54,149 nucleotides of DNA from Tepidicella xavieri. Lineage in GTDB: Bacteria; Pseudomonadota; Gammaproteobacteria; Burkholderiales; Burkholderiaceae_C. The position numbers and the translations under genes are program-made. The notes beneath the pieces are model-generated. The model was not told the DNA's origin. It did no database searches and saw nothing but the letters and a program-made list of their open reading frames with translations. The stretch covers positions 1 to 54,149 of the forward strand of contig NZ_SNYL01000013.1 in NCBI RefSeq assembly GCF_004363315.1, written 5' to 3'. Below are positions 40,374 through 50,799 of the stretch, piece after piece; within the stretch, counting starts at the first letter, position 1, and every line of letters starts with the position of its first letter.

Positions 40374-40802
40374 ATGGCAGGCATACACATTTCCGACATC
40401 GAAGCAGCCATCAACCACTGGCGCCAGCGCAAGCCCTCGCCAGACGGCATCGTGCTGGCCGATGAAATCCGCGCCCTGGCCGAGGTGTACGCGCTGCTGG
40501 TGTACTACCGCGAAGAATACGCGGACGAAGCCACCATGCCTCGGGCCGCCTACGCCGCCTGGCTCGACTGGTACCACAGCACGCCCGATACGCCCTGCAT
40601 CGCCATTTGCTCCACCAGCCAGGGCGACCCCGTCTGCAAGGGCTGCGGCCGCACGTTCGAGGAAGTGCAGCGCTGGCCCGAGATGACCCCGGGCGAAAAA
40701 CGCGCCACCTGGCGCCGCATCACCTTGGAAGACAAGGCTTGGCGCTTCAACACCTACGCCGAGCGGGCCGTGGAAAACCCGCCTCAGCCCGGCATGGCGT
40801 AG
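40374..40802 (+). CDS. DUF3717-DUF1289 fusion protein
   Basis: 142 residues. The N-terminal part (about 3-60, ISDIEAAINHWRQR ... LADEIRALAEVYALLVYY) resembles DUF3717. The C-terminal part is a DUF1289 domain with four cysteines (CIAICSTSQGDPVCKGCGRTFEEVQRW), spacing CxxxC and CxxC, probably holding a metal or Fe-S site. Function unknown in the family. Its 3' end overlaps the convergent MBL-fold gene by 19 bp. Confidence 0.8.
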   Translation: MAGIHISDIEAAINHWRQRKPSPDGIVLADEIRALAEVYALLVYYREEYADEATMPRAAYAAWLDWYHSTPDTPCIAICSTSQGDPVCKGCGRTFEEVQRWPEMTPGEKRATWRRITLEDKAWRFNTYAERAVENPPQPGMA

Positions 40803-41551
40803 TGCGCTGGCGTCAGCAAATCCACGCCACAGGGGAAGTCCACCATCCAGTCGATGAACTCCTGCACCGCTGGCCCCGCCAGCGGGGCGCCGTGCTGCGG
40901 CACGATCATGCGGATCGGCAAGTCGCGCACCATCTGGGCCCAGTAATTCAGCACCTTGGCCGACACCATGTAACGGCGGTGGAACGCCTCCATCTTGGGC
41001 TTGAGCGGCGCCAGCGACGTCACCGGACGGCGGGCCTCCTCGGGCGACACGATGGACACCCCGAGATCACCCGAAAACAGGATGCGGCTGACAGGGTCCC
41101 AGAATTGGAAGTTCCCCTCTGAGTGCATGAAGTGCGCCGGCAAGGCCACCAGTTCGGTGTCGCCCAGCGGAATGCGCATCCCCGCATCCGGGATGCCGAC
41201 GATGCGGCCCTGCGTCTTGCCCGATTTGCAGAAATGCGGGGCAAAGCGCTCCCACAGGCGCGAAATGTAGAGCGTCGCCGGGGTCGATGTCATCCAGCGG
41301 TCCAGGGCGCCAATGATGTCTGGATCGGCGTGCGATGCCAGGATTTTGGTCAGGCGCTGCGGCGGGAAAAACCGCCCCAGCGTCAGCAGCAGCTCGTTGT
41401 AAGCCACATTGCCGCCCGGGTCGATCACCACGCCGTTGTCACCATGGATGACCAAGAACTGGTTGGATTGCACGGCTTCGCCGTCTTCGTCGCCCAGGTG
41501 AGACACCATCAGGCACACGTGTCCATCGCGGTTATAGAGTTCCACTGCCAT
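40784..41551 (-). CDS. Metallo-beta-lactamase-fold oxygen-binding di-iron (ODP-type) protein
   Basis: 255 residues resembling the di-iron lactamase domain of flavodiiron proteins but without the flavodoxin half. Metal-ligand regions: ASHADPDIIGAL, ALPAHFMHSEGNF, LFSGDLGVSIV and VPQHGAPLAG. Stand-alone proteins of this kind are proposed oxygen or redox sensors. I chose the ATG at 41551 because GGGAGG lies 9 bases upstream; the ATG at 41560 is too close to it. Confidence 0.8.
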   Translation of the reverse strand: MAVELYNRDGHVCLMVSHLGDEDGEAVQSNQFLVIHGDNGVVIDPGGNVAYNELLLTLGRFFPPQRLTKILASHADPDIIGALDRWMTSTPATLYISRLWERFAPHFCKSGKTQGRIVGIPDAGMRIPLGDTELVALPAHFMHSEGNFQFWDPVSRILFSGDLGVSIVSPEEARRPVTSLAPLKPKMEAFHRRYMVSAKVLNYWAQMVRDLPIRMIVPQHGAPLAGPAVQEFIDWMVDFPCGVDLLTPAHYAMPG

Positions 41552-41605
41552 GGGGGCCATCCTCCCTGATGCGTTTGGGCCGTGCTACTGCGGCCCCACC
41601 TTGTG

Positions 41606-43788
<2,183 letters not shown>

Positions 43789-43800
43789 GCCGGCGGGTGG

Positions 43801-43936
43801 TATAAAAAAAGCCGCGAAGCACTCCGGGACAAAGGAGGAGGGAGGGAGGAGGAGAAACACCCCGGAGGGGGCTCGGGCCACAGGCCCTCGGCTTCGCAGC
43901 TCAGCAACCTCTCGTGCGGCGCATCGCCCGCACACA
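43801..43936 (-). ncRNA. Candidate structured small RNA with anti-Shine-Dalgarno loop
   Basis: On the minus strand an outer 10-bp stem (43891-43900 with 43811-43820) closes two inner hairpins and is followed at once by seven T residues (43804-43810), so the RNA ends in its own terminator. Inner hairpins: 75-79/83-87 of the 43800s (5 bp) and a 7-bp stem 43861-43867 with 43822-43828. The last has a 32-nt C/U loop repeating CCTCC at least four times, complementary to ribosome binding sites. A 5' hairpin pairs 43928-43933 with 43914-43919. Two contacts (43813/43898 and 43829/43860) are G-U on this strand but C-A mismatches on the other. No ORF competes here. Confidence 0.65.
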
Positions 43937-43942
43937 CAGCCA

Positions 43943-43971
43943 TTTGGTATGGGGCGGGCACGCAAAGTTCC
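43943..43971 (-). promoter_or_regulatory. Candidate extracytoplasmic-sigma-type promoter for the small RNA
   Basis: On the minus strand GGAACTT (complement of 43965-43971), a perfect sigma-E -35, is followed after 16 bases by ACCAAA (43943-43948), which matches four of six positions of GTCNAA counting N. Transcription would start near 43936. Tentative. Confidence 0.4.
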
Positions 43972-44042
43972 CCGCGTCATCGCCGTCCATCGCCTTGATT
44001 TGCAACAAGATGTGTGGCGCCGGATCGGGGTAGGATGGGGCC

Positions 44043-46754
44043 ATGAACGCCCCTTCCCGCACCCCCGAGAACCCGTTCGACATCGACCAGCCCCACGCCC
44101 AGCCGCCCGAAGCGGTATTGGCCGCCTTGGCCTCGCGCCCAGAAGGGCTAAGCACCGCCGAGGCCGACGACCGGCTGGCCCAGGTCGGCCCCAACCGCCT
44201 GCCCGAGCCGCCGCGTGATGGCCCGCTCAAGCGCTTTTTCAAGCATTTCCATGACATCCTCATCTATGTGCTCTTGGCCGCGGCCGGCATCACCGCGGCG
44301 CTCGGGCACTGGATAGACACCGGCGTCATCCTCGGGGTGGTGGTGATCAATGCCTTCATCGGTTTTTTGCAGGAGGGCAAAGCCGAGGAAGCGCTGGCCG
44401 GCATCCGCAAGCTGCTGTCGCTGCACGCCCTGGTGCGGCGCGACGGACAATGGCGCGACCTGGATGCCGAGGCGCTGGTGCCGGGCGACATCGTGCGGCT
44501 GCGCTCGGGCGACCGGGTGCCGGCCGACTTGCGACTGATCGAGGTGACCCAACTGCGGATCGAGGAGTCGGCGCTGACGGGGGAGTCGCTGCCGGTGGAC
44601 AAGCAGTGCACGGCCGTGGCGGCCAGCGCCAGCGTGGGCGACCGCGCCAGCATGGCCTTTGCCGGCACCATGGTCACCAGCGGGCGCGGCGTCGGCGTGG
44701 TCACCGCCACCGGGCCGCGCACCGAACTGGGCCGCATCAACCGGCTCATGGCCGAAGTACAGACCTTGCAAACGCCGCTGACCCGCCAGATGGCCCGCTT
44801 CGGCAAGCAACTGTCGGTCGTCATCGTCGCGCTGGCCTTGCTCATGCTGGCGGTGGGGCTGGGCCTGCATGGGCAGCCCTTGGGCGATGTGCTGCTGGCG
44901 GCCATCGGCTTTGCCGTGGCGGCGATTCCCGAGGGCTTGCCCGCTATCCTGAGCATCACGCTGGCGCTGGGCGTGCAGCGCATGGCGCGACGGCGGGCCA
45001 TCACCCGCAAGCTCACGGCCGTCGAAACCCTGGGCTCGGTCACCGTCATCTGCTCCGACAAAACCGGCACGCTCACCCGCAACGAGATGACGGTGCGCCA
45101 CGTCGTGACGCGCGCGGGCTGCTACGACGTCAGCGGCGCGGGCTATGCGCCCAATGGAACCATCACGCTCGATGGGGCGCTGGTGAGCCTGCCCGAACAC
45201 CTGCATTTGCAGGCACTCATCGAAGTGGTGGCGGTGGCCAACGACGCGCAAGTGGTGGAAGAGGACGGGCAATGGAAAGTGGCCGGCGAACCCACCGAAG
45301 GCGCGTTGCGCACGCTGGCGCACAAAGCCGGGTTCGACACCGACGGCCACGAGCGCCATGCGAGCATTCCGTTCGAATCGGCCAACAAGTTCATGGCCAC
45401 GCTCAACACCACCCCCAGCGGACAGCGGCGCATCCTGCTCAAAGGCGCCCCGGACCGGCTGCTGGATCGCTGCCCCCACGAGTTGGGGGCACAGGGCCAG
45501 ATCGAGCCGCTGGACCGCCCCTACTGGGAGGCGCAGATCGACCGGCTCAGCCGCGAAGGCCTGCGTGTGTTGGCCGCCGCCGCCCGCGAAACGCACGCCG
45601 GGCACGCCGAGCTGAGCCTGGCCGACGTGGAGGACGACATGGTCTTTCTGGGCCTGGTGGGCATCACCGACCCCCCTCGGCCCGAAGCCATCCAGGCGAT
45701 TGCGGCCTGCCGAGGTGCCGGCATCCGGGTCAAGATGATCACGGGCGACCATGCCGGCACGGCGCGGGCCATCGGCAGCGAAATGGGCCTGGGCGACGCA
45801 TCGGGGCTGACGGTGATCACCGGCGCCGAACTGGACGCCGCCGACGAGGCCACGCTGCAGACCCTGGCGCAGCGGGGCGACATCTTTGCCCGCACCAGCC
45901 CCGAACACAAGTTGCGGCTCGTGCAGGCCTTGCAAGCCAGTGGCGAAGTGGTGGCCATGACGGGCGACGGCGTCAACGACGCCCCGGCGCTCAAACGCGC
46001 CGATGTGGGGGTGGCCATGGGGATCAAGGGCACCGAAGCCACCAAGGAAGCGGCCGACATCGTGCTGGCCGACGACAACTTCGCCACCATCGCGCATGCC
46101 ATCGAGGAAGGCCGCACCATTTACGACAACCTGCGCAAAGCCATCCTGTTCATCTTGCCCACGAACGGCGCTCAAGGTCTGGTGATGCTGGCAGCCGTGG
46201 TGTTCGGCCTCACCCTGCCCCTGACCCCGGTGCAGATTTTGTGGGTCAACATGGTGGTGGCCGTCACGCTGGCGCTGGCCCTGGCGTTCGAGCCCGCCGA
46301 ACCGGGGGTGATGCAGCGCCCGCCCCGCAAGCCGGGCACCCCGATCATGGGTGGGGCCATGCTGTGGCGGGTGGCCATCGTCTCGCTGCTCATCGGGGGC
46401 GCCACCATGCTGGCTTTCGAGGTCGAACTGTGGCGCGGCATGGAGCTCGACGTGGCCCGCACCATGGCCGTGAACACGCTGGTGATCGCCCAGGCGTTTT
46501 ACCTGTTCAACAGCCGCTTTCTGGCCGCCTCCAGCCTGTCGCGTCCGCACCTGTTCACCAACCGCGCCGCCTGGGTGGCGGTGGGCGTGCTGATGCTGCT
46601 GCAATCGGCTTTTGTGTACCTGCCCGCGATGCACACGGCCTTTGGCACCGCGCCGCTGCACTGGCACCACTGGCTCGCCCCGATGGGCGTCGGCATGGCG
46701 GTGTTCCTGGTCATCGAGGCCGAAAAAGCCTGGATGAGGCGCCGCCGCGCCTGA
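44043..46754 (+). CDS. P2-type cation-transporting ATPase
   Basis: 903-residue inner-membrane pump. Cation-ATPase N-domain, TGES actuator motif, phosphorylation site [12 protein letters not shown] (Asp near 340), [11 protein letters not shown] in the nucleotide domain, and [12 protein letters not shown] hinge. The membrane M4 motif is IPEGLPAIL, typical of Ca/Na/K/H pumps rather than heavy-metal pumps (no CPC and no N-terminal metal domain). M5-M6 read [11 protein letters not shown] and [20 protein letters not shown], so the acidic residues used for Ca2+ in SERCA (NxxE, NxxTD) are missing. The ion is therefore uncertain. The gene ends 3 bp from the converging cyclase. Confidence 0.9.
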   Translation: MNAPSRTPENPFDIDQPHAQPPEAVLAALASRPEGLSTAEADDRLAQVGPNRLPEPPRDGPLKRFFKHFHDILIYVLLAAAGITAALGHWIDTGVILGVVVINAFIGFLQEGKAEEALAGIRKLLSLHALVRRDGQWRDLDAEALVPGDIVRLRSGDRVPADLRLIEVTQLRIEESALTGESLPVDKQCTAVAASASVGDRASMAFAGTMVTSGRGVGVVTATGPRTELGRINRLMAEVQTLQTPLTRQMARFGKQLSVVIVALALLMLAVGLGLHGQPLGDVLLAAIGFAVAAIPEGLPAILSITLALGVQRMARRRAITRKLTAVETLGSVTVICSDKTGTLTRNEMTVRHVVTRAGCYDVSGAGYAPNGTITLDGALVSLPEHLHLQALIEVVAVANDAQVVEEDGQWKVAGEPTEGALRTLAHKAGFDTDGHERHASIPFESANKFMATLNTTPSGQRRILLKGAPDRLLDRCPHELGAQGQIEPLDRPYWEAQIDRLSREGLRVLAAAARETHAGHAELSLADVEDDMVFLGLVGITDPPRPEAIQAIAACRGAGIRVKMITGDHAGTARAIGSEMGLGDASGLTVITGAELDAADEATLQTLAQRGDIFARTSPEHKLRLVQALQASGEVVAMTGDGVNDAPALKRADVGVAMGIKGTEATKEAADIVLADDNFATIAHAIEEGRTIYDNLRKAILFILPTNGAQGLVMLAAVVFGLTLPLTPVQILWVNMVVAVTLALALAFEPAEPGVMQRPPRKPGTPIMGGAMLWRVAIVSLLIGGATMLAFEVELWRGMELDVARTMAVNTLVIAQAFYLFNSRFLAASSLSRPHLFTNRAAWVAVGVLMLLQSAFVYLPAMHTAFGTAPLHWHHWLAPMGVGMAVFLVIEAEKAWMRRRRA

Positions 46755-46757
46755 GCC

Positions 46758-47660
46758 TCAAAGCACAGCGGCTCGGCCCCGGCGTTTGGCCCGGTACAGG
46801 GCCTCGTCGGCACGGCGCAGCATGTCGTAGCCGGTTTGGTCGTCAGGCTCCAACACCGCACAGCCGATGCTGACGGACGCCCGGCCGCCGTCGGGCAGCG
46901 CAAAAAGGGCCAGCGCCTGATTCACCGGTTCCTTCAAGCGGTCGGCCAGCGCGCACGCTTCGTCCAGCGCCGTGTGTGGGCACAACAGCACGAACTCGTC
47001 GCCACCGAGCCGGGCGGCCAGATCGGTTCGGCGCCGATGCTCGCTGAGCACCGCGGCCACCGCTTTCAAAGCATCGTCACCGCAGGCATGGCCCAGTTCG
47101 TCGTTGATGGCTTTGAAGCGGTCAAGGTCGATGCTCAGCACGGCCGCCATCTGGCCATAGCGCACGAAAGCCTCGAAGCACGCTTGCAACTCTGCCGCAA
47201 ACCGCCGGCGGTTCGCCAGACTGGTCAGGTCGTCCGTCTCGCTGAGCGAGCGCAGTTGGTCCTGCAGCAGACGCCGATGCGTGACGTTGCTGGCCACCCA
47301 CAGCACCACGGCCTCGCCATCCACCAGAAAGGGCAACCGCGTGATCCGCCCTTCAAACCAGATGGGCTGTGACGGCCCGTGGTCCGACAGGCCCCGCACG
47401 TCTCGATTGCTCAGCTCGTATTCGACGATGCGCAGCCCGCCATCGCGCAGCGCCGCATGGACATCGGCCAGGAAGGCATCGGCACGCGCGGGGACCAGCA
47501 CCTCGTGCAGCGTGTGTCCGACGAGCGGGCTGCCGTCGTGATAGTAGCGCGTATCCGTCCCGCCAAACACCGCCACATACCGCCCGGACGCACTCAGGAC
47601 GAAAGCGGGGTCCGGCAACGACCGGAGCAGGGCTTCCAGTTGCTCAAGCGCAAACGCCAT
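46758..47660 (-). CDS. PAS-GGDEF diguanylate cyclase
   Basis: About 300 residues with no membrane segment. A PAS domain (about 5-130, LRSLPDPAFVLSASGRYVAVFGG) is joined by a short coil to a GGDEF domain with LTSLANRRRF, LDRFKAINDELGHACGDDAL, intact GGDEF near 220 and the RxxD inhibitory site (RRTD) five residues before it. It should make cyclic di-GMP with product inhibition. The start is set at the ATG at 47660; a GTG at 47693 would add 11 residues. Second cyclic-di-GMP protein in the window. Confidence 0.9.
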   Translation of the reverse strand: MAFALEQLEALLRSLPDPAFVLSASGRYVAVFGGTDTRYYHDGSPLVGHTLHEVLVPARADAFLADVHAALRDGGLRIVEYELSNRDVRGLSDHGPSQPIWFEGRITRLPFLVDGEAVVLWVASNVTHRRLLQDQLRSLSETDDLTSLANRRRFAAELQACFEAFVRYGQMAAVLSIDLDRFKAINDELGHACGDDALKAVAAVLSEHRRRTDLAARLGGDEFVLLCPHTALDEACALADRLKEPVNQALALFALPDGGRASVSIGCAVLEPDDQTGYDMLRRADEALYRAKRRGRAAVL

Positions 47661-47974
47661 GGCCACGCCCCCGCCCGTCGTGGCGAACAGCACACCGTGC
47701 CGCTGCCAGCGCCGAAAGATCCATCACCAACAACCTTCGCCGCTGCAAAGCGGGCTGATCGCACATAGGGCACCTGTGCCAAAAGCAACTTGATCATTCT
47801 AGTCACAAAGCAGTGCTGACACCCACTATCCCGACCAGCGTCGGGCGTGGCACCTGCCATGGCAGAAAAAGCGGCACCCAACCGCGCAGCGGTGCGGGAT
47901 TGCCCGAATACCTGCCGAACGGCGCTGCCATAACATGTTTGCCGATGCGCGGGGCGCGATCGTTGGAGGGGCTG
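47661..47974. other. Intergenic region between cyclase and periplasmic protein genes
   Basis: 314 bp between divergent genes; no small gene was recognised. It contains a short dyad GGCAC/GTGCC near 47770-47782 and presumably both promoters, but I could not place either with confidence. Confidence 0.4.
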
Positions 47975-48634
47975 ATGAGGGGAATGAGAAGGTCAATCGT
48001 GGTTGGCGGGCTGCTGGCCACCGTGGCCAGTGCCGCCTTGGCGCAGCCGAATGTGCCTGTCTGCGAGCACGACCCCAGCGTCACCGAGCGCTTCTTGCCG
48101 GTCGAGCTGATCACTGGCGAGCCTTGGCCCGATGCCGACGTGCTGCGACTGGGGCCGGTGCAGCGGCGCTACCCTTTCGTGGGTGTATATGCCGACAGCA
48201 GCCCGCCCAGCACGGGGGAGACGACGCTCAGCGGCCCGGTGGAGCACCGCACCGCCTTTGGCGTGACGCTGCCAGCCTACGAGCGCACGGTGCCGCAGGC
48301 GCAGGAAGTGGTGGCCATCACCTTCGACGGCGAAGCCATGGGCCGCGTGCACGATTCCCGCATTGGCCCCATGCGGGAGGCCAAGTTCCCCATCGGCCAC
48401 TGGCGCCAGGGCGAGACACGCCACCACACCGCCACCTACTACACCCCCCGCGGGCCGATGCAGGCACGCACCAGCATCACGATCGAGAAGCTGAGCTGCC
48501 GCTATGAAGACACCCCGGGGGCGGTGGCATTTCGCTGGCAGGTGGAGGGCGGCCGCCGCGCCGACTACGGCTATGTGTTCGCTCCCGGGCGCGGCTTGGT
48601 GCAGGTCACCGTGTACAAGCGCGGCGGCTCCTGA
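47975..48634 (+). CDS. Exported protein of unknown function
   Basis: 219 residues with a signal peptide (MRGMRRSIVVGGLLATVASA, cleavage near ALAQ). The mature part contains two cysteines (VPVCEHD and KLSCRYED) that could form a disulfide, and is rich in beta-prone stretches with a C-terminal YVFAPGRGLVQVTVYK. GGAGGGG stands 4 bases before the ATG. No family recognised; probably periplasmic. Confidence 0.7.
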   Translation: MRGMRRSIVVGGLLATVASAALAQPNVPVCEHDPSVTERFLPVELITGEPWPDADVLRLGPVQRRYPFVGVYADSSPPSTGETTLSGPVEHRTAFGVTLPAYERTVPQAQEVVAITFDGEAMGRVHDSRIGPMREAKFPIGHWRQGETRHHTATYYTPRGPMQARTSITIEKLSCRYEDTPGAVAFRWQVEGGRRADYGYVFAPGRGLVQVTVYKRGGS

Positions 48635-48832
48635 GCGCCCGAGCTGGCCAGATTAGCGGATGCAGGCTGAGCGAGCGGGCTTCGCATCAGCCCACTGCCG
48701 GGCACGGCCTCAAACCCCTTGGCGCATGCACAACGCCGGCAGGTTCCGAGCGACCGCCTCATAGGCCCCCTGCCGACTTGGCACCACGACCCATCCGTCA
48801 AAATGGGCCCCTCATCGATTCGGGAGAAATGT

Positions 48833-49678
48833 GTGAAATGGGTACTCCTCGGGTTGGCCGCCCTGCTGGTCGTGGCCATCGGACTTTGGGGCTGGGGCCA
48901 GTGGCGCTGGAGCCAAAAGACGCAGGCACTCCTGGATCGCCTGGAAACCGCGCGCCAGTCCCTGCCGCCTGAACGTTTCGATCCTCGCGAGCTGGATCAA
49001 CTTCCTGCCCCCGTCGCGCGCCACCTGCGCCAAGCCCTGCCACCGGGAACCCCGATCATCCGCGCAGCCGACGTCGTGCACGCTGGCACCTTCAACATGA
49101 AGCTGGACGCCGGACAGTGGAAGCCCTTCACGTCACGCCAACGTGTGGTCACGCGCCGCCCTGGCTTTGTGTGGGACGGGCGGGTGACGATGGCCCCTGG
49201 ACTGGCCGTCCACGTGCACGACGCCTACGTCGATGGCGAAGGGATCCTTGAGCCCGCCATCCTGGGCGTGTTCACGTTGGTGAATCTGCGCGACCGCGGC
49301 GAGGTCGCACGCGGTGAGCTGATGCGCTACATGGCTGAAGCCGCCTGGTACCCGACCGCACTGTTGCCCAGCCAGGGCATGCAATGGGAACCGATCGACG
49401 AGCGCAGCGCGCGCGCCACCTTGGTCGACAGCGACGTGCGGCTGACCATGACGTTTCACTTCGGCGACGACGGGCTAATCGAGACGATCCGTGCCGAGGA
49501 TCGCGGCTTTGCCGATGGCGATCGGATCGTGCCCATGCCCTGGGAAGGCCGGATGTTCGACTACCAACGGCGCGACGGGATGCTGATCCCGGTTCAGGGC
49601 GAAGTGGCTTGGCTCACGCCGCAGGGCCGCAAGCCGTACTGGCGAGGGACGATCACCGATCTGAGGTACCACCAGTAG
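48833..49678 (+). CDS. Membrane-anchored protein of the DUF6544 type
   Basis: 281 residues. One N-terminal membrane helix (VKWVLLGLAALLVVAIGLWG) followed by a soluble domain with LPAPVARHLRQALPPG, an EGILEPAILGVFTLV region, a MRYMAEAAWYPTALLPSQGMQWEPID motif and a C-terminal RGTITDLRYH. These features match proteins carrying DUF6544 or DUF6920-like domains, whose function is unknown. The GTG at 48833 is chosen because GGGAG lies 6 bases upstream and it places the helix at the N-terminus. Confidence 0.72.
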   Translation: MKWVLLGLAALLVVAIGLWGWGQWRWSQKTQALLDRLETARQSLPPERFDPRELDQLPAPVARHLRQALPPGTPIIRAADVVHAGTFNMKLDAGQWKPFTSRQRVVTRRPGFVWDGRVTMAPGLAVHVHDAYVDGEGILEPAILGVFTLVNLRDRGEVARGELMRYMAEAAWYPTALLPSQGMQWEPIDERSARATLVDSDVRLTMTFHFGDDGLIETIRAEDRGFADGDRIVPMPWEGRMFDYQRRDGMLIPVQGEVAWLTPQGRKPYWRGTITDLRYHQ

Positions 49679-50264
49679 GGAGCTACCCCCGGACGCCATC
49701 ACCTTGACGTTCGACATGTCGAGGACTGCCCATGCGGGCGCGATGGACAACCGATGCCCGTGACACACGTGCAAAGCGTTGACGCACAAGGCCGTCTGCG
49801 TGTGCTCCGGCGAAGAAGTTGGCGCCGGTTTTGAGAGAACGGAGAGCGAAAGAGAGTCCAACCGGGCGGCTTCCGGGCGCCATGGCACCGCGGCGTGGCA
49901 CACGCAGATCGGCCCGCAGCCCCGCGTGGTGTGGCGGAACCCGGAAACGAAAACGCCCAACCAGAGAAGGTTGGGCGTTGAATGGTGGTGGTGCAGACGC
50001 GACCGGAATCCAACCCACTCTCTCAACGATTGAGCAATCCCGGGCAATCCTGCGGGTTGTTGTGGACGCAATGGCCCCGGCAATGAACGCCGGTCAGTCA
50101 GTGCAGGGCGGACTCTCACCTTGTGCGGCGCCGATTGACCGGTAGCGTCGCAGCCTACCATCGAGTGGTTAGCCCCAGCTATGACCGATGGCCCGCCAGC
50201 GCGTGTTGGTCAACGAGTTGGCCCGACATCCGCTGGCGTGCAGTTCACGAATTGAATCGAGTAG
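49679..50264. other. Long intergenic region with terminator and tRNA-like remnant
   Basis: 586 bp with no believable protein gene; the open frames here have poor composition and no ribosome binding sites. On the minus strand it holds a D-arm-like GCTCAATCGTTGAGAGAG and a T-arm-like GGTTGGATTCCGGTCG ending in CACCACCA (about 49985-50035), with no room for an anticodon arm and no pairing acceptor, then the terminator at 49945-49979. This suggests a decayed tRNA locus at the edge of the accessory region. Confidence 0.4.
49945..49979 (-). terminator. Rho-independent terminator on the minus strand
   Basis: A perfect 11-bp stem (49969-49979 with 49952-49962) and 6-base loop is followed on the minus strand by TTCGTTT. 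The nearest upstream minus-strand gene is copK, whose stop is 285 bases away, so it ends either a long copK transcript or an RNA gene that has decayed. Confidence 0.75.
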
Positions 50265-50561
50265 TCAACCGCCGGAATGACCCTGACGGAGAAGAAAATC
50301 GAGTCGAGCGACCTCGTTGCCGTTGGCTGTAATCTTCTGGCCATCGACCGTTTCGAGCGATTGCCCCTCTTTCAGGTGGATAGCCCGTCCGAACTTGTCT
50401 TCCAGCGCCATCTTGCCGTCCTTGAATACATACAGGGTTCCACCGTCCTTGAGGAGGAACATTTTCTTGGCGCTGGCCGCTGCCGCGTCACCAGCGAACG
50501 ATGGGGTTACGATGGCGCTCAGCACGGTGGCGGCGACAACAGCGGTAATCCTGGCTTTCAT
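50265..50561 (-). CDS. copK: CopK-family periplasmic protein lacking the Cu(I) methionines
   Basis: 98 residues with a signal peptide (cleavage near SFA|GD). The mature part shows LKDGGTLYVFKDGKMALEDK, FGRAIHLKEGQSLETVDGQK, GNEVARLDFLL and a C-terminal GHSGG, the pattern of Cupriavidus CopK, a small copper-binding protein. Compared with CopK as I recall it, the four methionines that bind Cu(I) (28, 38, 44, 54) are Leu, Leu, Leu and Ala here; only the Met next to the first is kept. So the fold is recognisable but the copper site is doubtful. AAAGGAG lies 8 bases before the ATG. No other cop gene is present. Confidence 0.75.
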   Translation of the reverse strand: MKARITAVVAATVLSAIVTPSFAGDAAAASAKKMFLLKDGGTLYVFKDGKMALEDKFGRAIHLKEGQSLETVDGQKITANGNEVARLDFLLRQGHSGG

Positions 50562-50587
50562 CTCTACACTCCTTTCAATCAAACGTG

Positions 50588-50609
50588 AAGGCATTTCTGT
50601 CAATGCCTT
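50588..50609. promoter_or_regulatory. Inverted repeat upstream of copK
   Basis: AAGGCATT and AATGCCTT are perfect 8-bp arms with a 6-base spacer, 27-48 bases before the copK start. A TTGACA falls inside it on the minus strand. It could be an operator over the promoter or a leader hairpin. Confidence 0.45.
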
Positions 50610-50799
50610 GTGCGACTGCACAGTATGTATTCTGCGAAGCCACCGCTGACGGGAAGATGAGACGGCCGTTACGTATATGTCAGATTCCATTCGGGATGGG
50701 ATCGGGATTAATCGTGTGCCAATCTCAATGCATTCCTGCTCACGGCGATGTCCCGTTCGCTGTTGAACGAGACCGTGTGACGGCTCCTCATTCGTGATG

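Noticed and set aside
44148-46670. 840-codon minus-strand open frame opposite the P-type ATPase
   Set aside because: Same shadow effect; the plus-strand protein has every P-type ATPase motif.
49985-50035. Possible functional tRNA on the minus strand
   Set aside because: D-arm and T-arm pieces are present, but there is no anticodon arm and the acceptor sides do not pair; kept only as a remnant.
49475-50161. 228-codon minus-strand open frame in the 49.7-50.1 kb region
   Set aside because: It runs through the terminator and the tRNA-like remnant, has low-complexity composition and no ribosome binding site.
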